Assembly: GCA_003235365.1 (NCBI GenBank)
Contig: QJWJ01000451.1
Span: forward strand, 1-47,258
Origin: Deltaproteobacteria bacterium
GTDB taxonomy: Bacteria; Myxococcota_A; Polyangia; Polyangiales; Polyangiaceae
Direction: 5' to 3'
Length of the DNA: 47,258 nt
Part shown: positions 17,401 to 24,193 of the stretch, piece after piece
How positions within the stretch are numbered: the first letter of the stretch is position 1
How the letters are laid out: each line of letters starts with the position of its first letter
Notes under the pieces: model-generated
Told to the model about the DNA's origin: nothing
The model's database searches: none
The model's input: only the letters and a program-made list of their open reading frames with translations
Position numbers and translations under genes: made by a program

Positions 17401-18211
17401 CAGTGAGGCCGCACAGTACGGCTCCACCGTGCTTCGGGTTGGAAGCAAACGACACGCCTGGGTAACCTTTGCCGGCAAGTACTCCCCGTTTGGATACGTG
17501 CCCGTCGAGGTCCGCGGCATGCCGGGGTTCCTGCTCACAGGCGACGATCCCAAACCGGTAACGGTGGCAACCGAAGGCGAGGCGGACCGTCTCGACTTCA
17601 AGGCCAAGGTGCAACTCGACAGCACGGGCAGCGCCAAATTGACCCTCACCCAGGTCTTTTCGGGCAAGTTTGGTTCGGCGGTACGCCAGGCGCTCTCCGA
17701 AATGGGTGAACGCCAAACGAAGGACGCCGTCGAGGGCAACATTCTCGGTTCGAGCTTGCGCGGCGCCCGTCTCATCAACCACCGCTTCGTCGAGATGGAT
17801 CAGTTGGACGTACCGCTTCGATTGGATATGGACGCCAGCATGGCGCAGTTTGCGCTGAGGCGGGAGGGGCAACTTCGCATCAACCCGCCGTACGTGCCAA
17901 ACCTCAGCCAGTACACGACACTACCAAGCCGCCAGACGGCGGTTCTGATCGGCAGCGACCGAGACTGGAGCATCCAGTTCAGCATCACGTTGCCCAAAGG
18001 CGCCAAGGTATCCGTCCCGGCACCGCGCCAATTCCGATTCGGAGAGCACCGTGTGCTCGTCAACGATCGGGTCGAGGGCGGTCAGCTAATCCTGGACCGC
18101 ACGGTACAGCTATTTGCGGGACGCGTGACGCCAGAACAGTACTCGGACTTCGCCAAGTTCACCCGCGCCGCCGACGCGGCCCTCAGCCAAGAGATCACCA
18201 TCGACCTGTGA
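14432..18211 (+). CDS. Lipoprotein paralogue with degenerate transglutaminase fold
   Basis: The GTG at 14432 overlaps the upstream stop (GTGA) and is preceded by GGTGGTGGG; a GTG at 14465 is an alternative. The product (1259 residues) has a lipoprotein signal with lipobox LATASC. Its order mirrors the upstream gene: beta domain, TPR-like repeats (about 440-680), DUF3857 (about 710-870) and transglutaminase-like fold (about 900-1040). The conserved GDC is replaced: the aligned segment reads GKRGNQWRA around residue 955 with no Cys, although LCRSLGVPAQWV and His of KRHAWV remain. It is therefore probably a pseudoenzyme, perhaps a partner or scaffold for its neighbour. Confident on architecture; role is inference. 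Confidence 0.82.
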   Translation: MTRAPVGSGAHVSQWTAACFVVAALATASCSGGGADQPGQQGLEQLRDYAKDDQSGRSSAQWLLAELIEPGGDPKLANEARQLLDKSDRHGMYEDLARGLDDSLHGRLGTAPEHFLNAAKAAKEANDPNASLIARFAIANATSLERNARGLWKRWDEWVEGAMKAPNSLGWRSRDALVRWWGAEAWEAAAKNVDDSLASARGCLSSLRFAGPFGGGSTANALRTYPAESASPWPVAWATDPLYGQTPRVLESEQKGCIANVDENVSDGVFYTEGWFTTDDEVDAIIAVDNALTVWVDGQRAMDRDLREWGSWTRAGVGVHLGRGAHRVVAKLTNQATSIRIMHRDGRPLKTKAAKPGALTSLTPPRFSFEANDLRRFIHEDGVVGPPSATLRFVAAYLAHLDGESEAATLLLEPLVEKPDEATGACLSMAAQFVQNDPVYEASQGEDLVRELHRRARKRDPELWESQLNRVAGIAKSKGVVDAVRELKSLTQHYAQVPALWGTLANIYGELGWLPEYRAVVLERAKRFPDDVEGLHAAAQLLEDEGQSEQSVALYERIRDLDPDSEVFVGLALEQRRFDKAIAEMERLLARRPERKDLKRRIAELRVQAGKSIDRVGVLEKAVKDSPKSGRARLQLADARYAAGNKAALNQALVQALEAGADAGPIKEALDLLSGVTELEPFRLDGKQVIADYEKSGRKLEGTAARVLDYMAVWVRGDGSSRMLEHEIIRIQSDEAISRFAEQQVRGDLVLKMRVLKQDGRILEPEVVRGKPTVTFPHLEIGDYIETEEIFGTDGSANGMVFDGPHWFFREQNVAYARSEFVLITPANRKLNIETTGDVPEPVREKFGSFDVRRWRVDDSPAAPEEPHSVPASEYMPSISSNWGINLERHLANLSSRVEETTPIDPRIVRIAQNIVEDIDETNELERARALYRWVAENVQEGDEADGRRAVIGKRGNQWRAFTVLCRSLGVPAQWVVAKNRLAPPPKGPASEAAQYGSTVLRVGSKRHAWVTFAGKYSPFGYVPVEVRGMPGFLLTGDDPKPVTVATEGEADRLDFKAKVQLDSTGSAKLTLTQVFSGKFGSAVRQALSEMGERQTKDAVEGNILGSSLRGARLINHRFVEMDQLDVPLRLDMDASMAQFALRREGQLRINPPYVPNLSQYTTLPSRQTAVLIGSDRDWSIQFSITLPKGAKVSVPAPRQFRFGEHRVLVNDRVEGGQLILDRTVQLFAGRVTPEQYSDFAKFTRAADAALSQEITIDL

Positions 18212-18266
18212 CGGCACGGCAGCCGGCGCCACGTCGCCGACGGAGCACCCACCAGAACAGCGGCGT

Positions 18267-19058
18267 TCACATGTCCGTCTTGGGTGCCTTCTTCTCGGCG
18301 GACTTCTTGGCGTCCTTGGCGCGAGTCTTCGCGTCCAACTCCGCCTCGCGCTTCTCGATTCGGCGCTTGACCTCGGCGTACTGCTCGACCCGTTCAATCG
18401 CGGCATTCACCTGCTTCAAGCGCTCCTGGGCGGCAGCCGGATACACCGCGTCTTCAGCAGTGACACCCGGCTGCTTGGCACTGAGCGCTGAGGCATGTTC
18501 CTCGGCGACCTGCAAGTACGTGGTCCATTCGTCGCGCGCGCGGGGTAGACGCCCAGCCCGTTCATAGGTATCGGCCAAAGAGAACACCGCACGCGCCTTG
18601 AGCTCGAGGGTACTGGCGAAGCGCACCGCGTTTCCGAAGGCCTCCAAGGCCTCGTCGTACTTCTGCAAGGCGCGCAGAGTCTCTCCGAGGCGGTAGTGCC
18701 CAATGGCCTTGCGCGGTTCTGCCTTGATCGCAGCTGCAAAGATGCGAGCCGCTCCCTCGAAGTCTCGCGCGAGGTAGGCCGCGTCCCCTCGGCGAACGTG
18801 CTGCAGGTAGGAGTCGCGCTTGGCGGTGTCCGAAGAGGCCGTGCCCGACGGCTCGGCCACGGACTCTCCAGAAGCGGCAAATTCATCGGCGATGGTCGCC
18901 TCAGCGCTCGCCGGAGGCGGTGGTGGTGTAGCGGCATTCGCCGCCGGGGCTTGCGCGACCGAGTCGTCGTCAGCCGCAGCCACCGTCGCGTGGCCAAGCA
19001 CACCGCTGATCGTCCAGGCCGCGAGTGCGGCCGCCCCGAGCGAGGTTCGAATCGACAC
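18267..19058 (-). CDS. Exported TPR protein
   Basis: The 263-residue product has a signal peptide (about 1-28, cleaving after ATVAA), a Pro/Ala-rich linker (about 35-70) and TPR repeats (about 80-190, GDAAYLARDFEGAARIF and LGETLRALQKYDEALEAF). The C-terminal coiled coil is rich in Lys and Glu (about 205-263). It is probably a periplasmic scaffold of unknown partner. The start is GTG at 19056-19058 with no Shine-Dalgarno but a -10-like TAGCCT 6 nt upstream. It is convergent with the transglutaminase-fold operon and divergent, by 57 nt, from an SctQ-like gene. Confidence 0.8.
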   Translation of the reverse strand: MSIRTSLGAAALAAWTISGVLGHATVAAADDDSVAQAPAANAATPPPPPASAEATIADEFAASGESVAEPSGTASSDTAKRDSYLQHVRRGDAAYLARDFEGAARIFAAAIKAEPRKAIGHYRLGETLRALQKYDEALEAFGNAVRFASTLELKARAVFSLADTYERAGRLPRARDEWTTYLQVAEEHASALSAKQPGVTAEDAVYPAAAQERLKQVNAAIERVEQYAEVKRRIEKREAELDAKTRAKDAKKSAEKKAPKTDM

Positions 19059-19064
19059 CGATGG

Positions 19065-19094
19065 AGGCTAACATGACGACTTGGATCGCGTCAG
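19065..19094 (-). promoter_or_regulatory. Promoter of the TPR gene, overlapping a divergent promoter
   Basis: Read on the minus strand, CTGACG (19094-19089), an 18-nt spacer and TAGCCT (19070-19065) stand 6 nt before the GTG at 19058. The mRNA would be nearly leaderless. The -35 lies inside the spacer of the plus-strand promoter at 19081-19109. Confidence 0.4.
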
Positions 19095-19109
19095 CCTTTC
19101 CTGTATCCC
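19081..19109 (+). promoter_or_regulatory. Promoter of the SctQ-like gene
   Basis: TTGGAT (19081-19086), a 17-nt spacer and TATCCC (19104-19109) are followed after 6 nt by the GTG at 19116. There is no Shine-Dalgarno. It overlaps the leftward promoter, so the two may exclude each other. Confidence 0.4.
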
Positions 19110-19115
19110 AAGCGG

Positions 19116-20177
19116 GTGTCGCAGACGCCGGTGAAGCCGTTTCCTTGGCAATCGCTGCCGGCGATTTCCGGCGCTTCGGTGGCGCTGCGAGATCTGGCGC
19201 GCGACGTGTGGCGGCGCCGGGTCGCCTCGGCGCGGCTCGCAACCGTATTCGGCGAACTGTTTGGCGCCGATCTAGAGGGTTGTGGCATCGTGTCCGAGCG
19301 GGTCTGTCGTGAACCGCTGCCCAGCCTGGGTTCAGATGTTCAGCTCGTCGCTTCGGACCGTCGAGTGCAGCTCAGCCTGCACCCTGCGCTGGTGAGTCTG
19401 CTCATCGGGCGCGTCGTCGACGAGCGACCTCGTGTCGATGACGCTTCCCAGCTATCCGACACGCTGCGCGGCGCTTGGTTTGCCATCGTTGCGGAGGTTT
19501 GCCGGCGAACCGCGACCGCGGAACCGTTCGTGCCCGCGCAAAGATCAATGAACGGGCCGCTGTGGCAGGTCGACTTCTGGGTCCGCGTCGACGGCACGAC
19601 ATTCCTGGGACGCTTCGGCTTGAGCGCTGCGCCCGAAAAAGGACCGAAACCGCTACACCTCCAAAGCGCCTTACCGATCGCTCTGCCGCTGGTGTTGCGG
19701 AGCGTGACATCGACAATCGGCGAAATCCGCTCGCTGCGCGTGGGCGATGTGTTTCTCTTTGACGAAGACGTCGATCTGCTGAAGTCCGGCTGCCTCTTCT
19801 GCGCCCCCAACGGCTCCCGAGGTCTTGCCGTTCGCAGGGCAGACGATGGAATCGTGTTCCACGGGCTCACCAGCCTTGACACGCTCGCCGCGACGCGGAA
19901 TTCCCCAGGTTCTGAGATGGACACCAAAGAAGACGACACGTTGCAAGACGCGCTGCTCGACGCGGAAGTGGAGGTTCGCGTCGAACTCGGCAGCGTGACG
20001 TTGCCCGCCCATAAATGGCTTTCGCTCAAACCGGGGGATATCGTCAGTACGCAGATCCCATTGTCGTCGCCGGTGCAGCTGCGGGTTTCGGGGCAACTGG
20101 TTGCCGAAGGGACATTGGTGAACGTGGACGGAAAGCTCGGCGTCGAGCTGGGTACCATCGTCGGCGGATCTTCCTGA
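19116..20177 (+). CDS. SctQ/FliM-FliN family (SpoA domain) protein, orphan
   Basis: The 353-residue protein has an N-terminal domain of unclear type, a SpoA-like segment in the middle (about 188-265, LPIALPLVLRSV and IRSLRVGDVFLFDED) and a clear C-terminal SpoA domain (about 280-350, VEVRVELGSVTLPAHKWLSLKPGDIVS). Two SpoA domains in one chain are the signature of SctQ, the C-ring protein of type III secretion, rather than of FliN. No other secretion or flagellar gene is in the window, so it is an orphan here; its partners may lie elsewhere. The yggS gene begins 7 nt after its stop, so the two are probably co-transcribed. Confidence 0.7.
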   Translation: MSQTPVKPFPWQSLPAISGASVALRDLARDVWRRRVASARLATVFGELFGADLEGCGIVSERVCREPLPSLGSDVQLVASDRRVQLSLHPALVSLLIGRVVDERPRVDDASQLSDTLRGAWFAIVAEVCRRTATAEPFVPAQRSMNGPLWQVDFWVRVDGTTFLGRFGLSAAPEKGPKPLHLQSALPIALPLVLRSVTSTIGEIRSLRVGDVFLFDEDVDLLKSGCLFCAPNGSRGLAVRRADDGIVFHGLTSLDTLAATRNSPGSEMDTKEDDTLQDALLDAEVEVRVELGSVTLPAHKWLSLKPGDIVSTQIPLSSPVQLRVSGQLVAEGTLVNVDGKLGVELGTIVGGSS

Positions 20178-20184
20178 GGGCAGC

Positions 20185-20922
20185 ATGGCCAGCACACCAG
20201 ACGGCCCCGAGCCGGATTCTGACGGAGACGACTCGGAGAAGCCCGCCTCCCCGATGTCCATCGCGAGCAACTTGGCGGCGATTCGACGCCGCATCGAGCG
20301 GGCATGCACCCGCGTTGGGCGACCCAGCCATGAAGTGCGTCTCATCGCCGTTTCCAAGTTCAAGCCTCCCGAGATGATCCGCGAGGCCTATGCCGCTGGG
20401 CAGCGCGACTTCGGCGAGAACTACGTGCAAGAGCTGCTTCAGAAGCGCGAGCAGCTCTCCGACTTGTCGCAGTTGCGTTGGCACCTCATCGGACACCTGC
20501 AGACGAAAAAGGCCAGGCAGATCGCGGCATGCGTGAGCGAGGTACACACTGTCGATACGGAGAAACTCGCACGGGAGCTGTCGCGCCGGGCCGAGCTCGC
20601 GGGTGCGCGCATACGGGTATACGTCGAGGTCAATCTCGCGGCGGAAGATCAAAAGGCGGGATGCACGCCCGCCGAATTGCAGTCGCTCGTGGACATCGTG
20701 CATGACTGCGCGGGGCTGGAGCTAGTCGGACTCATGGCCATCCCTCCGGCGACCGGAGCCCCCGAACAAACGCGGAGCTACTTCGCCCAGCTCCGCCAGC
20801 TGGGAATTGCGCACCACGTGCCGCGCTTGAGCATGGGTATGAGCGGTGACTTCGAATGTGCAATCGAGGAAGGTTCGACCGACGTGCGCGTCGGGACGGC
20901 GATCTTCGGCGCGCGCACGTGA
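20185..20922 (+). CDS. yggS: YggS/PLPBP family pyridoxal phosphate-binding protein
   Basis: The 245-residue alanine-racemase-fold protein binds pyridoxal phosphate and helps keep B6 and amino acid pools balanced. The cofactor lysine is Lys58 in IAVSKFKP; GENYVQE, WHLIGHLQTKK and LSMGMSGDFECAIEEGST are family signatures. A 23-residue acidic/Pro-rich N-terminus is longer than usual. GAGGG before the ATG at 20185 supports the long form, though an ATG at 20254 would give the usual length. It follows the SctQ-like gene by 7 nt. Confidence 0.95.
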   Translation: MASTPDGPEPDSDGDDSEKPASPMSIASNLAAIRRRIERACTRVGRPSHEVRLIAVSKFKPPEMIREAYAAGQRDFGENYVQELLQKREQLSDLSQLRWHLIGHLQTKKARQIAACVSEVHTVDTEKLARELSRRAELAGARIRVYVEVNLAAEDQKAGCTPAELQSLVDIVHDCAGLELVGLMAIPPATGAPEQTRSYFAQLRQLGIAHHVPRLSMGMSGDFECAIEEGSTDVRVGTAIFGART

Positions 20923-21102
20923 ACCGGCGATCGCCGGGCTCGCGCGGCGCGATTCCGAATCGCTGATGGACCGACGAGCGACTCCACACGGAAGCCAACC
21001 CCCAAAAAGCAGCGTGGAGTCTTGTGGCAGGGCACCGACCGAGCCAGAGTCGCCATCGTGAGTCGGCGCCGACAAGACGATCATGATGCTCAGCCCACGT
21101 TG

Positions 21103-22419
21103 ATGGAACACGCCGCGGAACGGGGCAGCACGACCAGTGCCTCGGTGCCGCTCGCCGACCGGATGCGTCCGAGAGACATCTCGGAAATCGTGGGACAGCG
21201 ACACCTGCTTGGAGAAGGCTCAGCATTGGCTCGGGCAATCGCACAGGACCGAGTCGGCTCGCTGATCCTCTGGGGCGACCCAGGCTGCGGCAAGACGACC
21301 TTGGCCCACGTGATCAGCCGCACCACGAAAGCAGTCTTCGTGCCGTTCAGTGCGGTCCTCGGCGGAGTTGCCGATCTGCGCAAGATCGTCGCGAGCGCCT
21401 CGGACCGAAAACGCCTCGAGGGCAAACGCACGATCCTGTTCGTCGACGAGATCCACCGCTTCAACCGTGCTCAGCAGGATGCTTTCTTGCCGCATGTAGA
21501 GAACGGAACGATCACACTGATCGGCGCGACGACCGAAAACCCGTCGTTCAACGTGAATGCGGCGCTCCTCTCCCGCGCGAAAGTTCTGCGTCTTGAACCG
21601 CTCACCAGCAGTGACATCGCAACGTTGTTGCGGCGCGCCATGCTCGACACTGAACGTGGCCTCGGTGAATTGAAGGTCGACCTGGACGACGATGTCGCAC
21701 AGCTCGTCGCAGAATCGAGCGACGGAGACGCCCGGCGCGCACTCAACCACCTGGAAACCCTGGCGCAGTACGTCGCCCAAGAGCAAACCGGGGCCACGAT
21801 CACCAAGGACGTGCTTTCCGCGTTTGCCGACCACGCCGCACTGCTCTACGACAAGCGCGGCGAAGAGCACTACAACGTGACCAGCGCGTTCATCAAGTCG
21901 ATGCGCGGCAGTGACCCCGACGCTGCACTGTACTGGATGATGCGCATGCTCGACTCCGGGGAAGACCCGTTGTTCATCTCACGCCGCATGATGATCTTCG
22001 CCAGTGAAGACGTCGGCAACGCCGACCCGCGAGGTATCCAGGTCGCCACCGCGGCCGACGCATCATTCCGTCGCCTCGGAATGCCCGAAGGCATCTACCC
22101 CCTGGCCAATGCCTGCCTGTATCTCGCGTGCTGCCCCAAATCGGATGGCGTGAAGCGGGCCATCGCCGCCGCGCGTGCCGCGGTGCAGCAACACGGGTCG
22201 CTGCCGGTCCCGATGAAGCTACGCAACGCGGTCACCGGCCTGATGAAGGGCCAGGGCTACGGAGAGGGCTACAAGTACGCCCACGACTTCGAAGACCACG
22301 TCGTGGTTGGCGAAAGCTACCTGCCCGATGCCATCGAAGGTGCTCGCTTCTACGAACCTACCGATCAGGGACTCGAGCAGCACATCAGAGAGCGGCTTCG
22401 TCGAATTCGCGCGAAGTGA
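21103..22419 (+). CDS. rarA: RarA/MgsA-type AAA+ ATPase (replication recombination factor)
   Basis: RarA (MgsA) acts at stalled forks, binds SSB and loads at single-strand/double-strand junctions. The 438 residues start with PLADRMRPRDISEIVGQRHLL; Walker A is GDPGCGKTT, Walker B is ILFVDEIHRFN, sensor 1 is GATTENPSF, and the C-terminal tetramerisation part has YWMMRMLDSGEDPLF and ASEDVGNADP. All residues look intact. The ATG at 21103 gives the usual family length; in-frame TTG 21022 (with GGAG upstream) and GTG 21058 are alternatives. It is convergent with the regulator gene downstream. Confidence 0.95.
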   Translation: MEHAAERGSTTSASVPLADRMRPRDISEIVGQRHLLGEGSALARAIAQDRVGSLILWGDPGCGKTTLAHVISRTTKAVFVPFSAVLGGVADLRKIVASASDRKRLEGKRTILFVDEIHRFNRAQQDAFLPHVENGTITLIGATTENPSFNVNAALLSRAKVLRLEPLTSSDIATLLRRAMLDTERGLGELKVDLDDDVAQLVAESSDGDARRALNHLETLAQYVAQEQTGATITKDVLSAFADHAALLYDKRGEEHYNVTSAFIKSMRGSDPDAALYWMMRMLDSGEDPLFISRRMMIFASEDVGNADPRGIQVATAADASFRRLGMPEGIYPLANACLYLACCPKSDGVKRAIAAARAAVQQHGSLPVPMKLRNAVTGLMKGQGYGEGYKYAHDFEDHVVVGESYLPDAIEGARFYEPTDQGLEQHIRERLRRIRAK

Positions 22420-22479
22420 ACGCTGATGGGAGTTGCCCCCAAAGTCAGTTGGGCCGATACTCCCCACCACATACACGAG

Positions 22480-22527
22480 CGCCGAGACGGGAATTGCCTC
22501 GGCGAAGGTGGGGTGATCGCGTCACCC
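22480..22527. terminator. Two hairpins between convergent genes
   Basis: CGCCGAG (22480-22486) pairs with CTCGGCG (22498-22504), and GGGTGA (22511-22516) pairs with TCACCC (22522-22527). Both sit between the rarA stop and the stop of the convergent regulator gene. Neither has a T-run, so a terminator role is a guess from position. Confidence 0.35.
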
Positions 22528-22605
22528 ATGCGAACGGTAGAATCTCACCAACGACGAGCGGAGGCATCGTGCCAAACCGCTCAGTATCGTCAGATCTGAC
22601 AGGAA

Positions 22606-23118
22606 CTAGCGCAACGTAACGCGGAAGCGCTTGCCGCATTCACGGTTCACTGCGTCTTGAAGAGCCAAGCGAACCGGCTCCTTGTGATCGGCGCCGAGTG
22701 CATCGGCGTACCACCATGCAGTCTCCGGCTTGATCAACTTGTGACCGCGTTCGAGATCGACGACGCGAGGCGGCGAAACGTCGAGCGCACGGGCCAACGC
22801 TCGTAGCGCCATACCTGACTTGAGCCGAAGCTTCTTCAACTCGGCACCCGCATTGACCGCACCGACCTTCTTCGGCGCGACGCTGACCTTGTAGTCAATC
22901 TCCGCGGTCTCCAACCAGTGCTGCAAGACGCCAGCAATGAGCTTCGCGTGCGGAACCTTCAAGACGTCAGCCAACATCTGCGTCTTGTCCAATGACACGC
23001 CATCGGCACCGCGTTCCCAAGCGCTGACGCGACGGTCGTGGGTCCCTAGACGTTCGCAAAGCTCGAGCTGAGTGAGCCCCGCCTTCTCACGCGCTTCCTT
23101 GATGAGAGTTCCGATCAT
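22606..23118 (-). CDS. Double-HTH (XRE-type) transcriptional regulator
   Basis: The 170-residue protein carries two Cro/CI-type helix-turn-helix units. The first is near residues 2-55 (LTQLELCERLGTHDRRVSAWERG) and the second near 85-140 (MALRALARALDVSPPRVVDLERG). Tandem HTH units in one short chain suggest binding to a direct repeat or a bent operator. The ATG at 23118 is chosen because a TATAAA -10-like box lies 9 nt upstream; an ATG at 23124 is too close to it. The gene looks a little less GC-rich than its neighbours, so it could be acquired. Targets are unknown; it may control itself. Confidence 0.8.
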   Translation of the reverse strand: MIGTLIKEAREKAGLTQLELCERLGTHDRRVSAWERGADGVSLDKTQMLADVLKVPHAKLIAGVLQHWLETAEIDYKVSVAPKKVGAVNAGAELKKLRLKSGMALRALARALDVSPPRVVDLERGHKLIKPETAWWYADALGADHKEPVRLALQDAVNRECGKRFRVTLR

Positions 23119-23575
23119 GGCCATGGCTTTATAGCCACTTGTGCTCCAAGACAACCGGCTAGTGCTAACAATCGTCGACCTGCGGCGAGATTTCGCATTG
23201 GCGCCGTGCGCGGGGCCGAACGATCGACGCTCACCTTTGGGACGAGTGACGCGGTTTCGGTGAACGCGGCCTCACCCCTCGATACGACTAAGCAGGCCGT
23301 TACACTCGAAACACCACCCGCGGGTGAATTTTCCGGCATTGCTGGTGACGGCGGGTCGTCCTGTGAGTCAACACCAGCCGCGCGAGGTCGGCCCTCGCAT
23401 GGGCATACCAAGTAGTTGAGCGAACTCGCCGCGACAGGTGATTGCGATAGACGGCCAAAATCGGCTGTTTGCAAGCGCTTCGCCGCGCGGAGCAACACCT
23501 GTGGCGGTTACGCCGACATGGGACTCACTGAACGGGAAGTCAACGAACGTGACCCTGTTCACACCGTACCTGCTC
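23119..23575. other. 457-nt region without a supported gene
   Basis: The stretch holds the promoter of the double-HTH gene (-10-like TATAAA, 23133-23128 on the minus strand) and a perfect 12-bp palindrome CACCCGCGGGTG (23315-23326), a possible operator. Short open frames here have no domain, ribosome site or composition that supports coding. No tRNA or other structured RNA was recognised. Confidence 0.4.
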
Positions 23576-24100
23576 TCATTCCTTCAAAATGCACAAGTCA
23601 GGCAGGTTTCTGTAACGTTGAGCGGCATCGAGGCCGTATCCCACGACAAAAAGGTCGCCGATGGTGAATCCGAGGTAGGAAATGTCGATGGGCACGGCGG
23701 TCTTTGCTGGCTTATGCAGCAGAGCACACAGCTTCACACTCGCCGCGCCACGGTGCTGGAGGTGGTTCATCAGGTAGGAGCTCGTCAGTCCCGTATCGAC
23801 GATGTCCTCGACGATCAGGACATCCTCACCTTCGATCGGCTTGGTCAGGTCTTGGGTGATCTGCACGACGCCCGTCGATGTGGTGCTGTCGCCGTAGCTC
23901 TGAACACCGAGGAACTCGACGCGAAGTGGAAGATCGATCGACCTCGCCAAATCCGCTGTGAACACAAAGCTGCCTTTCAGAACGGAAAGGAGCACCAGTC
24001 GACGATCGCGGTAGTCCTCCGTGATGCGTTGACCTAGCTCACGGACACGGGCTGCGATGTCATCGGCGGGAATGGATACTTCAACGTTATTCCGGTACAC
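23576..24100 (-). CDS. hpt: Hypoxanthine phosphoribosyltransferase
   Basis: The 174-residue type I phosphoribosyltransferase salvages hypoxanthine and guanine with PRPP. The PRPP-binding motif is VLIVEDIVDTGLTSS (about residues 97-111); LSVLKGSFVFTADLAR near the N-terminus and VVGYGLD near the C-terminus are family signatures. The start is GTG at 24098-24100. There is no Shine-Dalgarno, but a -10-like TATGGT lies 6 nt upstream. It lies 93 nt downstream of comEC on the same strand, so it may be transcribed both alone and by read-through. Confidence 0.96.
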   Translation of the reverse strand: MYRNNVEVSIPADDIAARVRELGQRITEDYRDRRLVLLSVLKGSFVFTADLARSIDLPLRVEFLGVQSYGDSTTSTGVVQITQDLTKPIEGEDVLIVEDIVDTGLTSSYLMNHLQHRGAASVKLCALLHKPAKTAVPIDISYLGFTIGDLFVVGYGLDAAQRYRNLPDLCILKE

Positions 24101-24106
24101 GGCGTC

Positions 24107-24136
24107 ACCATAGCAGCTGGACGCTCACCCCCCCAA
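24107..24136 (-). promoter_or_regulatory. Promoter of the hpt gene
   Basis: On the minus strand TTGGGG (24136-24131), an 18-nt spacer and TATGGT (24112-24107) stand 6 nt before the GTG at 24100. The -35 is weak. The short distance implies a leaderless transcript. Confidence 0.35.
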
Positions 24137-24193
24137 CCTTGCGCTCGACTCTCGTCGTTGGCACATCGCGGTTCGCGCTCGTTGAAGGACGCC

